A stretch of DNA of 64,000 nucleotides from Ardenticatenaceae bacterium. Lineage in GTDB: Bacteria > Chloroflexota > Anaerolineae > Promineifilales > Promineifilaceae. Shown here piece by piece: positions 7,399-16,416 of the stretch (the stretch's first letter is position 1; the number at the start of each line of letters is the position of its first letter). The translations under genes were made by a program, and so were the position numbers. The stretch covers positions 124,001 through 188,000 of the forward strand of contig JACKCB010000004.1 of NCBI GenBank assembly GCA_020634235.1. The letters are read 5' to 3'. The notes beneath the pieces are model-generated. The model was not told the origin of the DNA, ran no database searches, and saw only the letters and a program-made list of their open reading frames with translations.

Positions 7399-9558
7399 AT
7401 GATATATTTCGTGATTCGCGTCCTGGTTAATGCATTGGCCCTGGCGGTGACCATCATCCTCTCGCCAGGATTAAGGGTACAGCCCCTGCTGCCTGGCGTT
7501 ATCGACATCAGCAGCACCTATCTCCTGTTTGGCATCCTGTTCGGCGCAATCAACGCGCTCATTCGCCCGCTGGTGCTGCTCCTCACCGCGCGCCTGGTGG
7601 TGCGGACCATGGGCCTGTTTGCGGTGGTCATCAACGCCTTCCTCTTCTGGCTGCTAACCTGGAGTGCGCCCAGCGCCTTTGTCATTACATCACCACAGCT
7701 CTTGTGGATTGTGTTCAGCGGAACCGTAATGGCAGTGGTGGTGATCCTGATGGAGGCTTTCTTCGGCCTGGACAAGCCAGAATTCCACAGCCAGACCGAA
7801 ACCCAATTCTACTGGCGGTGGGTGCGCTTGTTGTCCTCCGGCCGGCGCAATGCCATTGCCGAGAACCTGCGGGTGGTGCAAATCACCGACATCATCGGCC
7901 GTTACACTAAAGACATCGCCGTGGACATGACCCCCCTGGCCCATTTCCGCAGTTTCATGCAGGAGCTGCTTTTCCGCGATGTCGATCCGCTGCAAGAGCT
8001 AAGCCTGCCGGAAAAAGTGCGCTACATGCTGCAGGAATTAGGGCCAACTTTCGTCAAGTTTGGGCAGATCGTCAGCAGCCGGGCCGCCCAACTGCCGCCG
8101 GAATGGCTGGCCGAATTGGAGCGGCTGCAAAATAACGTTCCACCCTTTTCCTACGACATCGCGCACCGGATCATCATCCAGGAGCTGGGGGATGAACCGG
8201 AAAAGCTCTTTGCCATCTTTGAGCCGGAACCCTTTGCGGCAGCCTCCACCGCCCAGGTCCACCGCGCCACACTGCATGATGGCACCGCGGTGGTGGTCAA
8301 AATCCAACGTCCCAACATCGACGTCACGGTTAAGGCTGACCTGAATGTGATGCGTGACCTGACCAAAAGAATCCAGCGCCGGCAGGCATGGGCCCAGGAA
8401 ATTGATTTGCGCGGCCTGGTGGATGAATTTGCCAATGGTATTTTGTATGAACTGAATTACCAGAACGAGGCGGCCAACGTACTCCTCCTCACCCGCAACA
8501 TGGCGCAGTTCGACGGCATTCATGTGCCGCAGATTTACGCGGAGCTGTCTTCTTCTAAAGTGCTGACCATGGAGTTTATCGCGGGCGAGAAGATAAGTAA
8601 TGTCGCGGCTATCGAAGCGGCAGGCATAGACAAGGGGGCGCTGGCGCGGGAATTTGTGCAGGCCATGACCAAGCAGGCGCTGTTTGATGGCTTTTTCCAT
8701 GCCGACCCCCATCCCGGCAATGTGTTGGTGAACCTGGAAACGGGGCAGATTGGTTTTTTGGATATGGGGCTAATGGGTGAGTTGAACCGGGCGCAGCGCA
8801 TGGCCCTGGCCGACCTGCTTGTTTCGATGCAGGAGAGCGATGGCTACAGCATGGGTAAGGCGGCGCTGCGACTGAGTAAACCACTCCCCGGCCGGGTTAT
8901 CAACGAAGCCGACTTCCTGGAGCAAATGGACCGCTTCGGCCAGCGTTTCCTGGGCACGTCCAACGCCAACATCGCCTACAGCTTCAGCGCCCTGCAAGAC
9001 GTTATGCGCCGTGCCGGTCTGCGCCTGGACCCAAACTTCACCCTGGCCTTCAAGACCCTCATGCAGGCCGACGAAATCATCCGCCGGCTTGTCCCCGAGA
9101 TGGCCCTGTCACAGGTGGCGGTCGAAAGCAGCCTGGTTCTGGCGCGGGAACAGCTCACCAGTGATGCCCTGGCCAAGACCGTCCGCGTGCAAGTCTCTCG
9201 CAGTTCGCGCGAGGTACTCTACCGCATCCCGTCACTGGTCGAAGCCACCACCAAGTGGCTGGACCAATACGAAAAGGGCCGGCTGAGCGTACACATCGAC
9301 ACCAGCGATCTTTCCCGCGAAGTTACCAAACTAGACAAAGCCCTCACCAAAGGTCTGGAACGGCTTGTCCTGGGTTTGGTCCTGGCCGGTTGGATCGTTG
9401 GGGCGGCCATCGCCAGCACCATCGACGTTGAACTGATGGGCTTCCGCCTATCGGACCTGGCGTTTTACATGTTTGTGGCCGGGGCGCTGGTGGGCGCGTA
9501 TGTGGTCATACGTGCGTTATGGCAGCAGCGAAACGAGGATGACGATCCCTATGCCTGA
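7399..9558 (+). CDS. Holin-like membrane domain fused to ABC1/UbiB-type atypical kinase
   Basis: A 719-residue membrane protein. Residues ~1-125 form a four-helix holin-like domain (phage_holin_4_2 type; MIYFVIRVLVNALALAVTII, then GAINALIRPLVLLLTA). An ABC1/AarF/UbiB kinase follows, with the KxGQ signature in GPTFVKFGQIVSSRAAQLP, the alanine-rich loop PFAAASTAQVHRA, the ATP lysine in VVVKIQRP, HADPHPGNV, and the metal-binding aspartate in LDMGLMGEL. Two hydrophobic helices end the protein. Family members support isoprenoid-quinone biosynthesis or lipid homeostasis, with ATPase rather than classic protein kinase activity. The ATG at 7399 is chosen over a TTG at 7384; GGGGA lies 8 bases upstream. 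It appears monocistronic or joined to the next membrane gene. Confidence 0.9.
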   Translation: MIYFVIRVLVNALALAVTIILSPGLRVQPLLPGVIDISSTYLLFGILFGAINALIRPLVLLLTARLVVRTMGLFAVVINAFLFWLLTWSAPSAFVITSPQLLWIVFSGTVMAVVVILMEAFFGLDKPEFHSQTETQFYWRWVRLLSSGRRNAIAENLRVVQITDIIGRYTKDIAVDMTPLAHFRSFMQELLFRDVDPLQELSLPEKVRYMLQELGPTFVKFGQIVSSRAAQLPPEWLAELERLQNNVPPFSYDIAHRIIIQELGDEPEKLFAIFEPEPFAAASTAQVHRATLHDGTAVVVKIQRPNIDVTVKADLNVMRDLTKRIQRRQAWAQEIDLRGLVDEFANGILYELNYQNEAANVLLLTRNMAQFDGIHVPQIYAELSSSKVLTMEFIAGEKISNVAAIEAAGIDKGALAREFVQAMTKQALFDGFFHADPHPGNVLVNLETGQIGFLDMGLMGELNRAQRMALADLLVSMQESDGYSMGKAALRLSKPLPGRVINEADFLEQMDRFGQRFLGTSNANIAYSFSALQDVMRRAGLRLDPNFTLAFKTLMQADEIIRRLVPEMALSQVAVESSLVLAREQLTSDALAKTVRVQVSRSSREVLYRIPSLVEATTKWLDQYEKGRLSVHIDTSDLSREVTKLDKALTKGLERLVLGLVLAGWIVGAAIASTIDVELMGFRLSDLAFYMFVAGALVGAYVVIRALWQQRNEDDDPYA

Positions 9559-9684
9559 GATCCAATCCGGAGCAAGGGCGGGCAAGGCGTGTCCGCCTGG
9601 CCAGAATGATCGACCGCCTGCCGCGCAGGCACAATTTGGTTACTATTTGGCGTTGCTGGTAAGCATAGATAGCCGGAGAGACAG

Positions 9685-10356
9685 ATGATACTGTTGGATT
9701 TGCTGCTAAATCTCCTTCTTGTGGTAGGTATGGTGAGCCTTGGCGGGGTGATCTTGCTGGCCGGGCGTCGCCTGCTTTGGGTAACGCTGGGCGTTGTCAG
9801 CACCGTGGCTGTGGCCAATCTGTTGGCGGTGCTGGTGGCCGGTGGCGATTCCGGGATAGAGCTAGTCACAAGCCAGCGCTGGTGGCTGGTGTTGGTGGCA
9901 GTCGCGGCCGGGGCTTTGGGCGTGTACCTGGGCCGCAACAAGCTGGATATCGCCGTGCTAGCCGTTGGCTTCATTGCCGGGGCCGATTTGTCCCTGTGGT
10001 TTTACAAGATCTGGTATCAGATCTCTACCAGGCAAGCACAATTATCGGACAATGCGGCAACGGTGTTGGGGTTAGGGGTGCTTTTCGTCGGCGGGCTGAT
10101 CGGGATCTTCATCATACGCCAATATCGAGAAGAGACGCTGATCCTGATTGCCATGGCAGTGGGCGTAGACATGATAGGCCAGGCCTTGCGGCTAGACAGG
10201 AGCAGCGACTTAACCGCCGTGTTTGCGCTTAGCCTTAGCCTGCTTGGGGTGGTGGTGCAATACACAGCTTACCTGCGGGAGCAAAAGCGGACCCAGCCGC
10301 TGGCACCGCCGCCGCCGGTGATGATGGAGCCGCCCATCACAGAGCGTTATCCCTGA
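9685..10356 (+). CDS. Multi-pass membrane protein of unknown function
   Basis: A 223-residue protein I do not recognise. It has about six hydrophobic segments: residues 1-26, 30-52, 66-86, 91-112, 128-148 and 160-195 by eye. A short polar, proline-rich C-terminal tail (LAPPPPVMMEPP) follows. No enzymatic motif is visible. The ATG is supported by GGAGA 9 bases upstream. It lies 126 bases downstream of the ABC1-kinase gene on the same strand, so co-transcription is possible. Confidence 0.75.
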   Translation: MILLDLLLNLLLVVGMVSLGGVILLAGRRLLWVTLGVVSTVAVANLLAVLVAGGDSGIELVTSQRWWLVLVAVAAGALGVYLGRNKLDIAVLAVGFIAGADLSLWFYKIWYQISTRQAQLSDNAATVLGLGVLFVGGLIGIFIIRQYREETLILIAMAVGVDMIGQALRLDRSSDLTAVFALSLSLLGVVVQYTAYLREQKRTQPLAPPPPVMMEPPITERYP

Positions 10357-10494
10357 CAACCCCGGCCGGGATGCGCCCCAACCTACACCCCCAGCCCCAC
10401 CGCCTGGGCCAGAAATGTCGCCACAGGCAAGTTGGGCTATAATTGGGCGTGCATTGAGCATCATTAATCCTGTGTTTTTTGGGACCATATCATC

Positions 10495-11373
10495 ATGCCC
10501 GTTTCGCAAACATCAGGCAGCACCAACGGATCCATTAAAGAAGCCACGCTGCCATCACCGCCACCCCCCCCGGTTACGGCCTGCCCCCACGTGGGGCTGG
10601 GGACAGACCCACGCACACACCTGGCCTTCCCGGCCGTGGGCAACTACTGCCACCACGTCAAGAACATTGCGCCGGTCAGCCTGGAACACCAGCAGCAGTA
10701 CTGCCTGACCCAGGAACATGTTGCCTGCCCGGTGTGGCAGATGAAGAACCCCAAAACGCTGCCGGTCGAGCTGCAGGGCCCCCCGGCCGGGGACGGTCAT
10801 TTACCCCGCTGGCTCCTTCTGCTCAGCCTGCTGCTGCTGTTGGCTACCGTAACCGCTGGGGTCATGTGGCGTTCTGGCCAGACGGCCGCCGGCGCTGCAC
10901 TGCCCACGGCCACCATCGCTGTGCAAGAGACCAGCGCCGTCGAACCCACCCCGGCCGGGGCACTCATCATCTCCCCCACAGAAACCGCCACCGCCACCGC
11001 GACAGCCACCGAACTGCCGCCCACCGCCACCCCCAGCCCCAGCGAAACCCCAGCCCCCACCGCCACCCAGCCGGCGCCCACCCCCGTGCCGCCCTCCCCC
11101 ACGCCGCTGCCTTTGCCCCAAATGATTGTCAACGTAGAGCGCCTGAACGTGCGCAGCGGGCCAGGGGCCGACTATCCCATTGTGGCGGCCATTGACCGGA
11201 ACGTCCAGCTAGCCATTACCGGGCGCAGCAGCGCCGGAGATTGGTGGCAGGTCTGCTGCCTGGCCGATGGCCAGAGTGGCTGGGTCTTTGCCGAGTCGGT
11301 GCTAACGACCGGCGACCTGAACACAGTGCCGGTGATCGACGACGTTCAACCGCCGCCCACAACCACGCCCTAA
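10495..11373 (+). CDS. Membrane-anchored SH3 protein with N-terminal Cys/His domain
   Basis: A 292-residue protein. Residues ~20-85 hold a Cys/His pattern: CPHVGLGTDPRTHLAFP, NYCHHVK, EHQQQYCLTQEHVACPVWQ. I associate this with surface and regulatory proteins of Chloroflexota, where it probably binds a metal. A transmembrane helix (WLLLLSLLLLLATVTAGVMW) is followed by a long Thr/Pro/Ala-rich linker and a C-terminal bacterial SH3 domain (VERLNVRSGPGADYPIVAAI, DWWQVCC, GWVFAESVL). SH3 domains of this type bind cell-wall or surface polymers. The SH3 part is therefore outside and the Cys/His domain in the cytoplasm. The gene ends 23 bases before pcm. TATAAT at 10437-10442 may be its -10 box, but no good -35 was found. 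Confidence 0.82.
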   Translation: MPVSQTSGSTNGSIKEATLPSPPPPPVTACPHVGLGTDPRTHLAFPAVGNYCHHVKNIAPVSLEHQQQYCLTQEHVACPVWQMKNPKTLPVELQGPPAGDGHLPRWLLLLSLLLLLATVTAGVMWRSGQTAAGAALPTATIAVQETSAVEPTPAGALIISPTETATATATATELPPTATPSPSETPAPTATQPAPTPVPPSPTPLPLPQMIVNVERLNVRSGPGADYPIVAAIDRNVQLAITGRSSAGDWWQVCCLADGQSGWVFAESVLTTGDLNTVPVIDDVQPPPTTTP

Positions 11374-11396
11374 CCTTCAGTAGCTGTCAACTAACC

Positions 11397-12038
11397 ATGG
11401 ATTTTGCCAGGCAGCGCCAGCAGATGGTTCGCAAGCAGCTGGTGTCCCGGGGCATTTGGGACCAGGCTGTGCTAGATGCCTTTGAGGCGGTGCCGCGTCA
11501 TCTATTTGTGGGCGAGGCCTACCAGGACATGGCCTATGCCGATACGCCGCTGCCCATCCCGGCCGGGCAGACCATCTCCCAACCCTACGTTGTCGCCTAC
11601 ATGCTGCAAGCCCTGCGCCTGCACCCCACCGACCGCGTGCTGGAAATAGGCACCGGTTCCGGCTATGCCGCCGCGCTCCTGGGGCACATGGTGCAGCAGG
11701 TCTACACCGTAGAACGGCACGCCGAACTGGTAACCTACGCCCGTCACAGCCTGGCCCAACTAGGCTGCGGCAACGTGCAGGTATGCCAGGGAGATGGCAC
11801 ACTGGGCTGGCCCGAACACGCTCCCTACCAGGCCATTGTGGTGGCCGCCAGCGGCCCCTCCGTGCCCGAACCGCTGCGCCAGCAGTTGGCCATTGACGGC
11901 CGGCTGGTAATGCCCATTGGCCGGCCCCATGGCCGCCAGCATCTCATCTGCCTCACCCGCCGCAGCGAAACCAGCTATGACGATGATGACCTGGGCGAAG
12001 TGCGTTTTGTGCCGCTCATTGGCCAGGAAGGCTGGTAA
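11397..12038 (+). CDS. pcm: Protein-L-isoaspartate O-methyltransferase
   Basis: Repairs damaged proteins by methylating L-isoaspartyl residues with S-adenosylmethionine in the cytoplasm. The 213-residue length fits the family. The start FARQRQQMVRKQLVSRGI is typical. The substrate-loop region is VPRHLFV..YADTPLPI and GQTISQPYVVAYMLQAL. SAM-binding motif I is VLEIGTGSGYAAALLG, followed by VYTVERHAEL. The ATG at 11397 is used instead of an upstream frame extension that lies inside the SH3 gene. The gene probably shares a transcript with the SH3 gene. Confidence 0.95.
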   Translation: MDFARQRQQMVRKQLVSRGIWDQAVLDAFEAVPRHLFVGEAYQDMAYADTPLPIPAGQTISQPYVVAYMLQALRLHPTDRVLEIGTGSGYAAALLGHMVQQVYTVERHAELVTYARHSLAQLGCGNVQVCQGDGTLGWPEHAPYQAIVVAASGPSVPEPLRQQLAIDGRLVMPIGRPHGRQHLICLTRRSETSYDDDDLGEVRFVPLIGQEGW

Positions 12039-12074
12039 CAACCTGCCTTGCTCCCCACAATCAGCCAGCCCCAA

Positions 12075-12112
12075 TAAAAAACTTCCCCGGCGACCAGTAT
12101 CACCGGGGAAGT
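12075..12112 (-). terminator. Rho-independent terminator for the META lipoprotein gene
   Basis: A perfect 10-bp stem (ACTTCCCCGG / CCGGGGAAGT) at 12081-12112 encloses a 12-base loop. On the minus strand it is followed by a run of T (the A-tract 12075-12081 on plus). It lies about 120 bases after the stop of the minus-strand lipoprotein gene. The convergent pcm gene ends just before it. Confidence 0.75.
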
Positions 12113-12232
12113 GCATTCACACCGCCGGCCGGGGCCGGCTTGCTAGCGGCGCGCTCGCCAATAACTTGGGAGTTGCCAGCGTGGCCCAACCTTGCCAGTT
12201 GGACCACACCTCGCCGCAAATCGGGCCGCTGC

Positions 12233-14335
12233 CTAGCTTTCCGGGGCGGCAAAGAGCAAGATGGCCACGCCATCCGCATTGAACAAGGTCAGGACGCGGC
12301 CTTCAATCTGGAAACTGGCCACGTCATCCAGGGCTGCCAGGAACATGTTCTCTTGCAGCATCACCCCTTCGGGCGTATCGCAGCTTCTGAGCGTTGCCCC
12401 GGCCGGGCCTAGCGTCAGCTCACTCCCGTTCACCGTGTAGCTGGCAAAGTAATTGTTGCAGCCCGCGACGCCACCTACCTGCCCATCCTCACCAAACTGC
12501 ATGGTGATCTCCGAGCCTTCCAGCGGGTCGATAGACGACTGCGCATCCATGAACGCCGCCAGCACCCAGGCGGTGCCAGTCAGCGGCAGCGCTTCTTCCG
12601 GCTGTGCCGCGGCGAAAGAAACCATCCGCACACCGTCAGCATTGTACATCTCCAGCGTATCGCCGGTAATCTCGTAGCTCACGGCCGACTGCAGGGCGGC
12701 CAGGTACTGCGTCTCCTGGTCCATCACCCCTTCCGGTTCACCGCAGAACATGCGGGTGGTGATGGCCAGGCCGAAGGTCACGTTGTTGCCGTCGACTTCG
12801 TAGCTGGCATTGTACTGGTTGCAACCGGCCGAGCCGCTAACTGAGCCATCGGCGAACTCAGCGGTGATTTCGCTGCCAATGAGCACGCTGACAAACCCGC
12901 CCTGACCGTTGTTGAAGCCGGTCAGCGTCCAGGTGGGGCCTTCCAGCGTGCCGGCGGGCATCACTTCAAAGGACAACATGCGCACACCATTTGCATCAAA
13001 CAGTTCCAAAACGTCCCCCGTAATCTTGAAGCTGGTCGACGCAACCAGGGCTGCCAGGTAAGCCGTCTCCTGGTCCATGACCCCTTCCGGTTCGCTGCAG
13101 AACATCAATGTTGCGGCCGGCTGGCCGATGGTAATCTGGTCGGCCTGAATCTCGTAGGTGCCGCTGTAGGTGTTGCAGCCGGCGGAGCCGCTAACCTGCC
13201 CATTGCTAAACTGGGCGGTTATTTCGGCCTCTTCCAACACGCCAACAAAGGCCTCGCGACCGTTGTTGTAACCGGTCAGCCGCCAGGTCCCTTCTTCCAG
13301 GGAGACCGGCTGTATGGGTTGGAAGGTGACAACAACGCCGCCGTCGGCGTTGCTCAGGATGAGTTGGCCGGCGTCAAGCTTGTAGCTGGCGGTGCTTTGC
13401 AGCGCCGCCAGGAAGGCAGATTCCTGATCCATGAGTTCGGCCGGCTCGCAGAACATCTGCGTGGACCCGGCCGGGCCAATGGTCAGCGCGTCGCCATTCA
13501 ATTCGTAGCCGGCGAAGTAGTTGTTGCAGCCGGCGGAACCAGTAACCTGGCCGGCGCTAAACTGGGCCGTCACCTGGCTGTCGGGCAAGGCATCCACCGT
13601 CTCGCCGTTCAGGTTCACGTAGCTAACCAGCCCCCAAAGGACCTCTTCCAGGGCGGCAACGGGCGTCGTGTCAGCTGGGGCAGCCCCGGCCGGGGTCTTG
13701 CTCAGCTCTTCCACCAGCGTATAACGAAACGCCGAAGCATCGGCCGGCGGATTTGGCACCGGGTCTACCTGCACCCGAATGATATACTCATACCCCTCTT
13801 CAAAGTTGAAGCCCTCAATGGTGCTGTAGAACAAGCTATATTCAGCATTGGGGTCCTCCCGCACCTGCAAACATTTCTGCGGGGCCACACCCTGGCAATC
13901 AACCAACGTCGGACCCACGTAGAAGGTCGTCACTTTGCTGGTGGGTGCGCCCGCATCCGTGCCCGCCGTTGTGCCGGCATCCGTGCCCGCTGTCGTCCCA
14001 GCCGCCGGCGTCTTGCTCACCTCTTCCACCAACACCCATCTGACTGATGAGGCATCGGCCGGCGGATTCTCCACCTGCTCCTCGCGCACAACCAGCTCGT
14101 ATTCATACCCTTCTTCAAAGTTGAACCCTTCAATGGTATCGTAGAACAGGGTGTATTCGCCGTCGGGCGTCTCTTTAACCTGCAAACACTTTTGCGGCAC
14201 AACACCCTGGCAGTCTACCAGTGTTGGGCTTACAAAAATCGTCTTCTCTGTCGACTCTTCATTACCACCACAAGCCACCAACACCACAGCAGCCAGCAGC
14301 GCCAACGATATTACAAAAGCCAATCTTTTCTTCAT
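12233..14335 (-). CDS. Lipoprotein with two DUF4377-like and four META (HslJ-like) domains
   Basis: A 700-residue exported lipoprotein. A signal peptide ends at the lipobox LVAC (Cys 22). Two DUF4377-like repeats follow (CQGVVPQKCLQVKE and IEGFNFEEGYEYEL; CQGVAPQKCLQVRE and IEGFNFEEGYEYII). Each ends in NPPADAS and is separated by an Ala/Gly/Thr linker. Then come four META repeats, each with a GSAGCNxY-type core (GSAGCNNYFAGY, GSAGCNTYSGTY, GSAGCNQYNASY, GVAGCNNYFASY), MFC or a similar cysteine, and an MDQE/MLQE motif. META domains occur in heat-shock lipoprotein HslJ; the function is unclear, perhaps envelope stress or metal/peptide binding. AGAGGAG precedes the ATG. The stacking of six domains is unusual. 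Confidence 0.9.
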   Translation of the reverse strand: MKKRLAFVISLALLAAVVLVACGGNEESTEKTIFVSPTLVDCQGVVPQKCLQVKETPDGEYTLFYDTIEGFNFEEGYEYELVVREEQVENPPADASSVRWVLVEEVSKTPAAGTTAGTDAGTTAGTDAGAPTSKVTTFYVGPTLVDCQGVAPQKCLQVREDPNAEYSLFYSTIEGFNFEEGYEYIIRVQVDPVPNPPADASAFRYTLVEELSKTPAGAAPADTTPVAALEEVLWGLVSYVNLNGETVDALPDSQVTAQFSAGQVTGSAGCNNYFAGYELNGDALTIGPAGSTQMFCEPAELMDQESAFLAALQSTASYKLDAGQLILSNADGGVVVTFQPIQPVSLEEGTWRLTGYNNGREAFVGVLEEAEITAQFSNGQVSGSAGCNTYSGTYEIQADQITIGQPAATLMFCSEPEGVMDQETAYLAALVASTSFKITGDVLELFDANGVRMLSFEVMPAGTLEGPTWTLTGFNNGQGGFVSVLIGSEITAEFADGSVSGSAGCNQYNASYEVDGNNVTFGLAITTRMFCGEPEGVMDQETQYLAALQSAVSYEITGDTLEMYNADGVRMVSFAAAQPEEALPLTGTAWVLAAFMDAQSSIDPLEGSEITMQFGEDGQVGGVAGCNNYFASYTVNGSELTLGPAGATLRSCDTPEGVMLQENMFLAALDDVASFQIEGRVLTLFNADGVAILLFAAPES

Positions 14336-14665
14336 GGTTACTCCTCTCTAGATTGATGTTTGTCCAACAAGGCAGTCGCCTTGTCACAGCAGAAACGCCA
14401 TCACATGTTTGGATGTTCCAATTCTAACTGTTAACTCATATTTTGTCAGTTTCCGCTGCTGCCTGGCCTTGACAGCCCCTTTTGAGGCGGCAAGGTGGCG
14501 ATTAGGTCTGGCCATAGCCACCCGGCCGGGGAAACATCCCCCGGCCAACAAGAACAGGCAGCCCAGATAAGTGATAATCTGGCAGGATGCAGTAGAATAA
14601 CCTCACTCGTGCCGCTTTAGCTTTATGAAGCCAAACCAATTAGCCCAGGAGATAGCCACGTCATT
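14336..14665. other. Divergent intergenic region
   Basis: No gene is seen. It holds the probable promoter of the META lipoprotein (separate entry), one CCCGGCCGGG copy near 14520, and the Shine-Dalgarno AGGAGA for the flippase-like gene at about 14647. No clear promoter for the plus-strand gene was found. Confidence 0.6.
14421..14449 (-). promoter_or_regulatory. Sigma70-type promoter for the META lipoprotein gene
   Basis: On the minus strand CTGACA and TAGAAT are separated by exactly 17 bases, each one mismatch from consensus. The predicted leader is about 80 bases to the ATG at 14335. Confidence 0.5.
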
Positions 14666-15694
14666 ATGGACATAGGAACCGAAAAACCCAAACGTTCCCC
14701 CAAGCAAGTGGGGATGATCATCGGCCTGGTAATCGTGCTCATCCTATTCCTGGTGGTATTCGTCGATCTGCGGGTGGTGGTTGACACACTACGGCAGACA
14801 GATTGGCGACTGATTCCGCTGGCCGTCGCTTTTCTGCTGGCGGGCAACGTACTGCTCAGTGTCCGCCTGCGCTACCTGATGAACAACGAGCCCCCTCTGC
14901 TAACCACCTTTCAGGACGACAGCATCTGCTACATGCTCAACATCCTGATTCACATCCCCGCCCCAGCCACGCGGGTGGTAGCCATTAGCCGCAACACACC
15001 GGTCACAATGCCTCAGGTCACCTCAGCGGTGGTCGTCGAGCGTCTTTTGGAGCAGGTGATGCGGCTGACAGCCCTGGTCCTGAGCCTGGCCCTGCTAACA
15101 GCCGACCCCGCCAATGCCAGCGCATCCATTCTCAGAAGTGGCCTGACCATTGTGGTAGCAATCATCCTGATCCTGCTGCTGGTGCGTTATGGCGACCGGC
15201 TGGTCGATCTACTGGCTCCCCGGCTGGGGAAACTGCCCAGAGTAACCGAGGCGCAGGCACACGATCTGTTGACCCGCTTGCTCGGGGGTCTGGCGGTGGC
15301 GGCATCGCCGCGACAGCTCATCGTGGGCTTGCTGCTGTCTTTTGTCATGTGGTCGGCCTATTTTCTCTTTCAATATGTTTGCCTGCTGGCCCTGCATGTC
15401 CCCTTACCCACTATCGACCTGCTGGCCCTTTCCATGGCCGTGCTGGCCGTAGCGCCTCCTTCCGCGCCGGCGATGGCCGGCATTTATCATGGGGTCGTGA
15501 TTGCCACGTTAAGCATCTCCAGCCTCATGGACCAGAGTACGATCACGGCGTATGCCATTTTGCTGCACGCCGTTCAGATGGGCGTGTGGGTGATTTTGGG
15601 CACCTGGAGTTCGCGCCAGGTTGATTTGCAGTTGGGCAAGCTGGTTGCCGCGGCCCGCCGCCCCCCGGCCGGGGCCGAACCCAACCACCCCTAG
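14666..15694 (+). CDS. Flippase-like integral membrane protein (LPG_synthase_TM / UPF0104 family)
   Basis: A 342-residue multi-pass membrane protein. It has the features of the lysylphosphatidylglycerol-synthase transmembrane family: DLRVVVDTLRQTDWRLIPLA, the conserved polar stretch TRVVAISRNTPVTMPQVTSA, VVVERLLEQV, and late helices with APPSAPAMAGIYHGV. Members without the synthase domain are thought to act as lipid or polyprenyl-linked substrate flippases. The substrate here is unknown. AGGAGA precedes the ATG. It is the first of four plus-strand genes to 18139 with short gaps, a likely operon of envelope proteins. Confidence 0.85.
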   Translation: MDIGTEKPKRSPKQVGMIIGLVIVLILFLVVFVDLRVVVDTLRQTDWRLIPLAVAFLLAGNVLLSVRLRYLMNNEPPLLTTFQDDSICYMLNILIHIPAPATRVVAISRNTPVTMPQVTSAVVVERLLEQVMRLTALVLSLALLTADPANASASILRSGLTIVVAIILILLLVRYGDRLVDLLAPRLGKLPRVTEAQAHDLLTRLLGGLAVAASPRQLIVGLLLSFVMWSAYFLFQYVCLLALHVPLPTIDLLALSMAVLAVAPPSAPAMAGIYHGVVIATLSISSLMDQSTITAYAILLHAVQMGVWVILGTWSSRQVDLQLGKLVAAARRPPAGAEPNHP

Positions 15695-15720
15695 CGCCCA
15701 CAACAGCCACAGGACAGACC

Positions 15721-16404
15721 ATGCAACCATTCGACCTCACCACCCTCACCGGCTGGCTCACCGCCATCAACCAGTTGGCCAGCGGCGCATTGCGGCTGGA
15801 ACCAGCCGCCTTCCAGGCCGCCCTCACCCAGCCCGGCGGCCAGAGCGTCACCATGGTCCTGCTGTTTCTGGCCGGTCTCTCGGCCACCGTGGGGCAAAGC
15901 GTGATCTTATTTGCCAACCGCGTCAGCCGCCGCCGCTTCGCCGTCTCCCTGGTCACCTTCGCCGCCATGCTGGTCTTCAGCGTCATCGTCTGGGTCGCAT
16001 CCATCTGGCTACTGGCCAACCTGTTATTCGATCAGCAGCGCCCTTTCAACACAGTTCTAATCATCGTGGCCCTTTGCTACGCGCCGCTGCTCTACGGCTT
16101 CCTGGTTCTGCTGCCCTACCTGGGCAACATCCTGGCCGTTATTCTGCGCATCTGGATCTTCCTGGCCACCATTGCCGCCGTGGCCGCTGTCTACGAGTTC
16201 AACCTGTGGGCCGCAGCTGCCTGCTGCATCCTGGGCTGGCTGCTGTTGGAGCTGGCCTCGCGGCTGCCGCTGTTCCGGGTCGCCCGCATCCGCCAATGGT
16301 TGTGGCGGCTAAGCACCGGCCGGGCACAGTTGCACAGCCCCGACGAGCTGGCCGAGCAGTATGCCCGCCGCGCCGGGCAGCAAGACAACGACAGAACAGG
16401 GTAG
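15721..16404 (+). CDS. Yip1-like multi-pass membrane protein
   Basis: A 227-residue protein with about five hydrophobic helices: VTMVLLFLAGLSATVGQSVI, FAAMLVFSVIVWVASIWLLA, TVLIIVALCYAPLLYGFLVL, ILRIWIFLATIAAVAAVYEF and CCILGWLLLE. A basic, charged C-terminal tail follows. The helix arrangement and the CYAP motif resemble Yip1-domain proteins of Chloroflexota and cyanobacteria; the family assignment is by eye. The ATG at 15721 has AGGA upstream and lies 26 bases after the flippase-like gene. The function is unknown. Confidence 0.65.
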   Translation: MQPFDLTTLTGWLTAINQLASGALRLEPAAFQAALTQPGGQSVTMVLLFLAGLSATVGQSVILFANRVSRRRFAVSLVTFAAMLVFSVIVWVASIWLLANLLFDQQRPFNTVLIIVALCYAPLLYGFLVLLPYLGNILAVILRIWIFLATIAAVAAVYEFNLWAAAACCILGWLLLELASRLPLFRVARIRQWLWRLSTGRAQLHSPDELAEQYARRAGQQDNDRTG

Positions 16405-16416
16405 GAGAATCCAACC

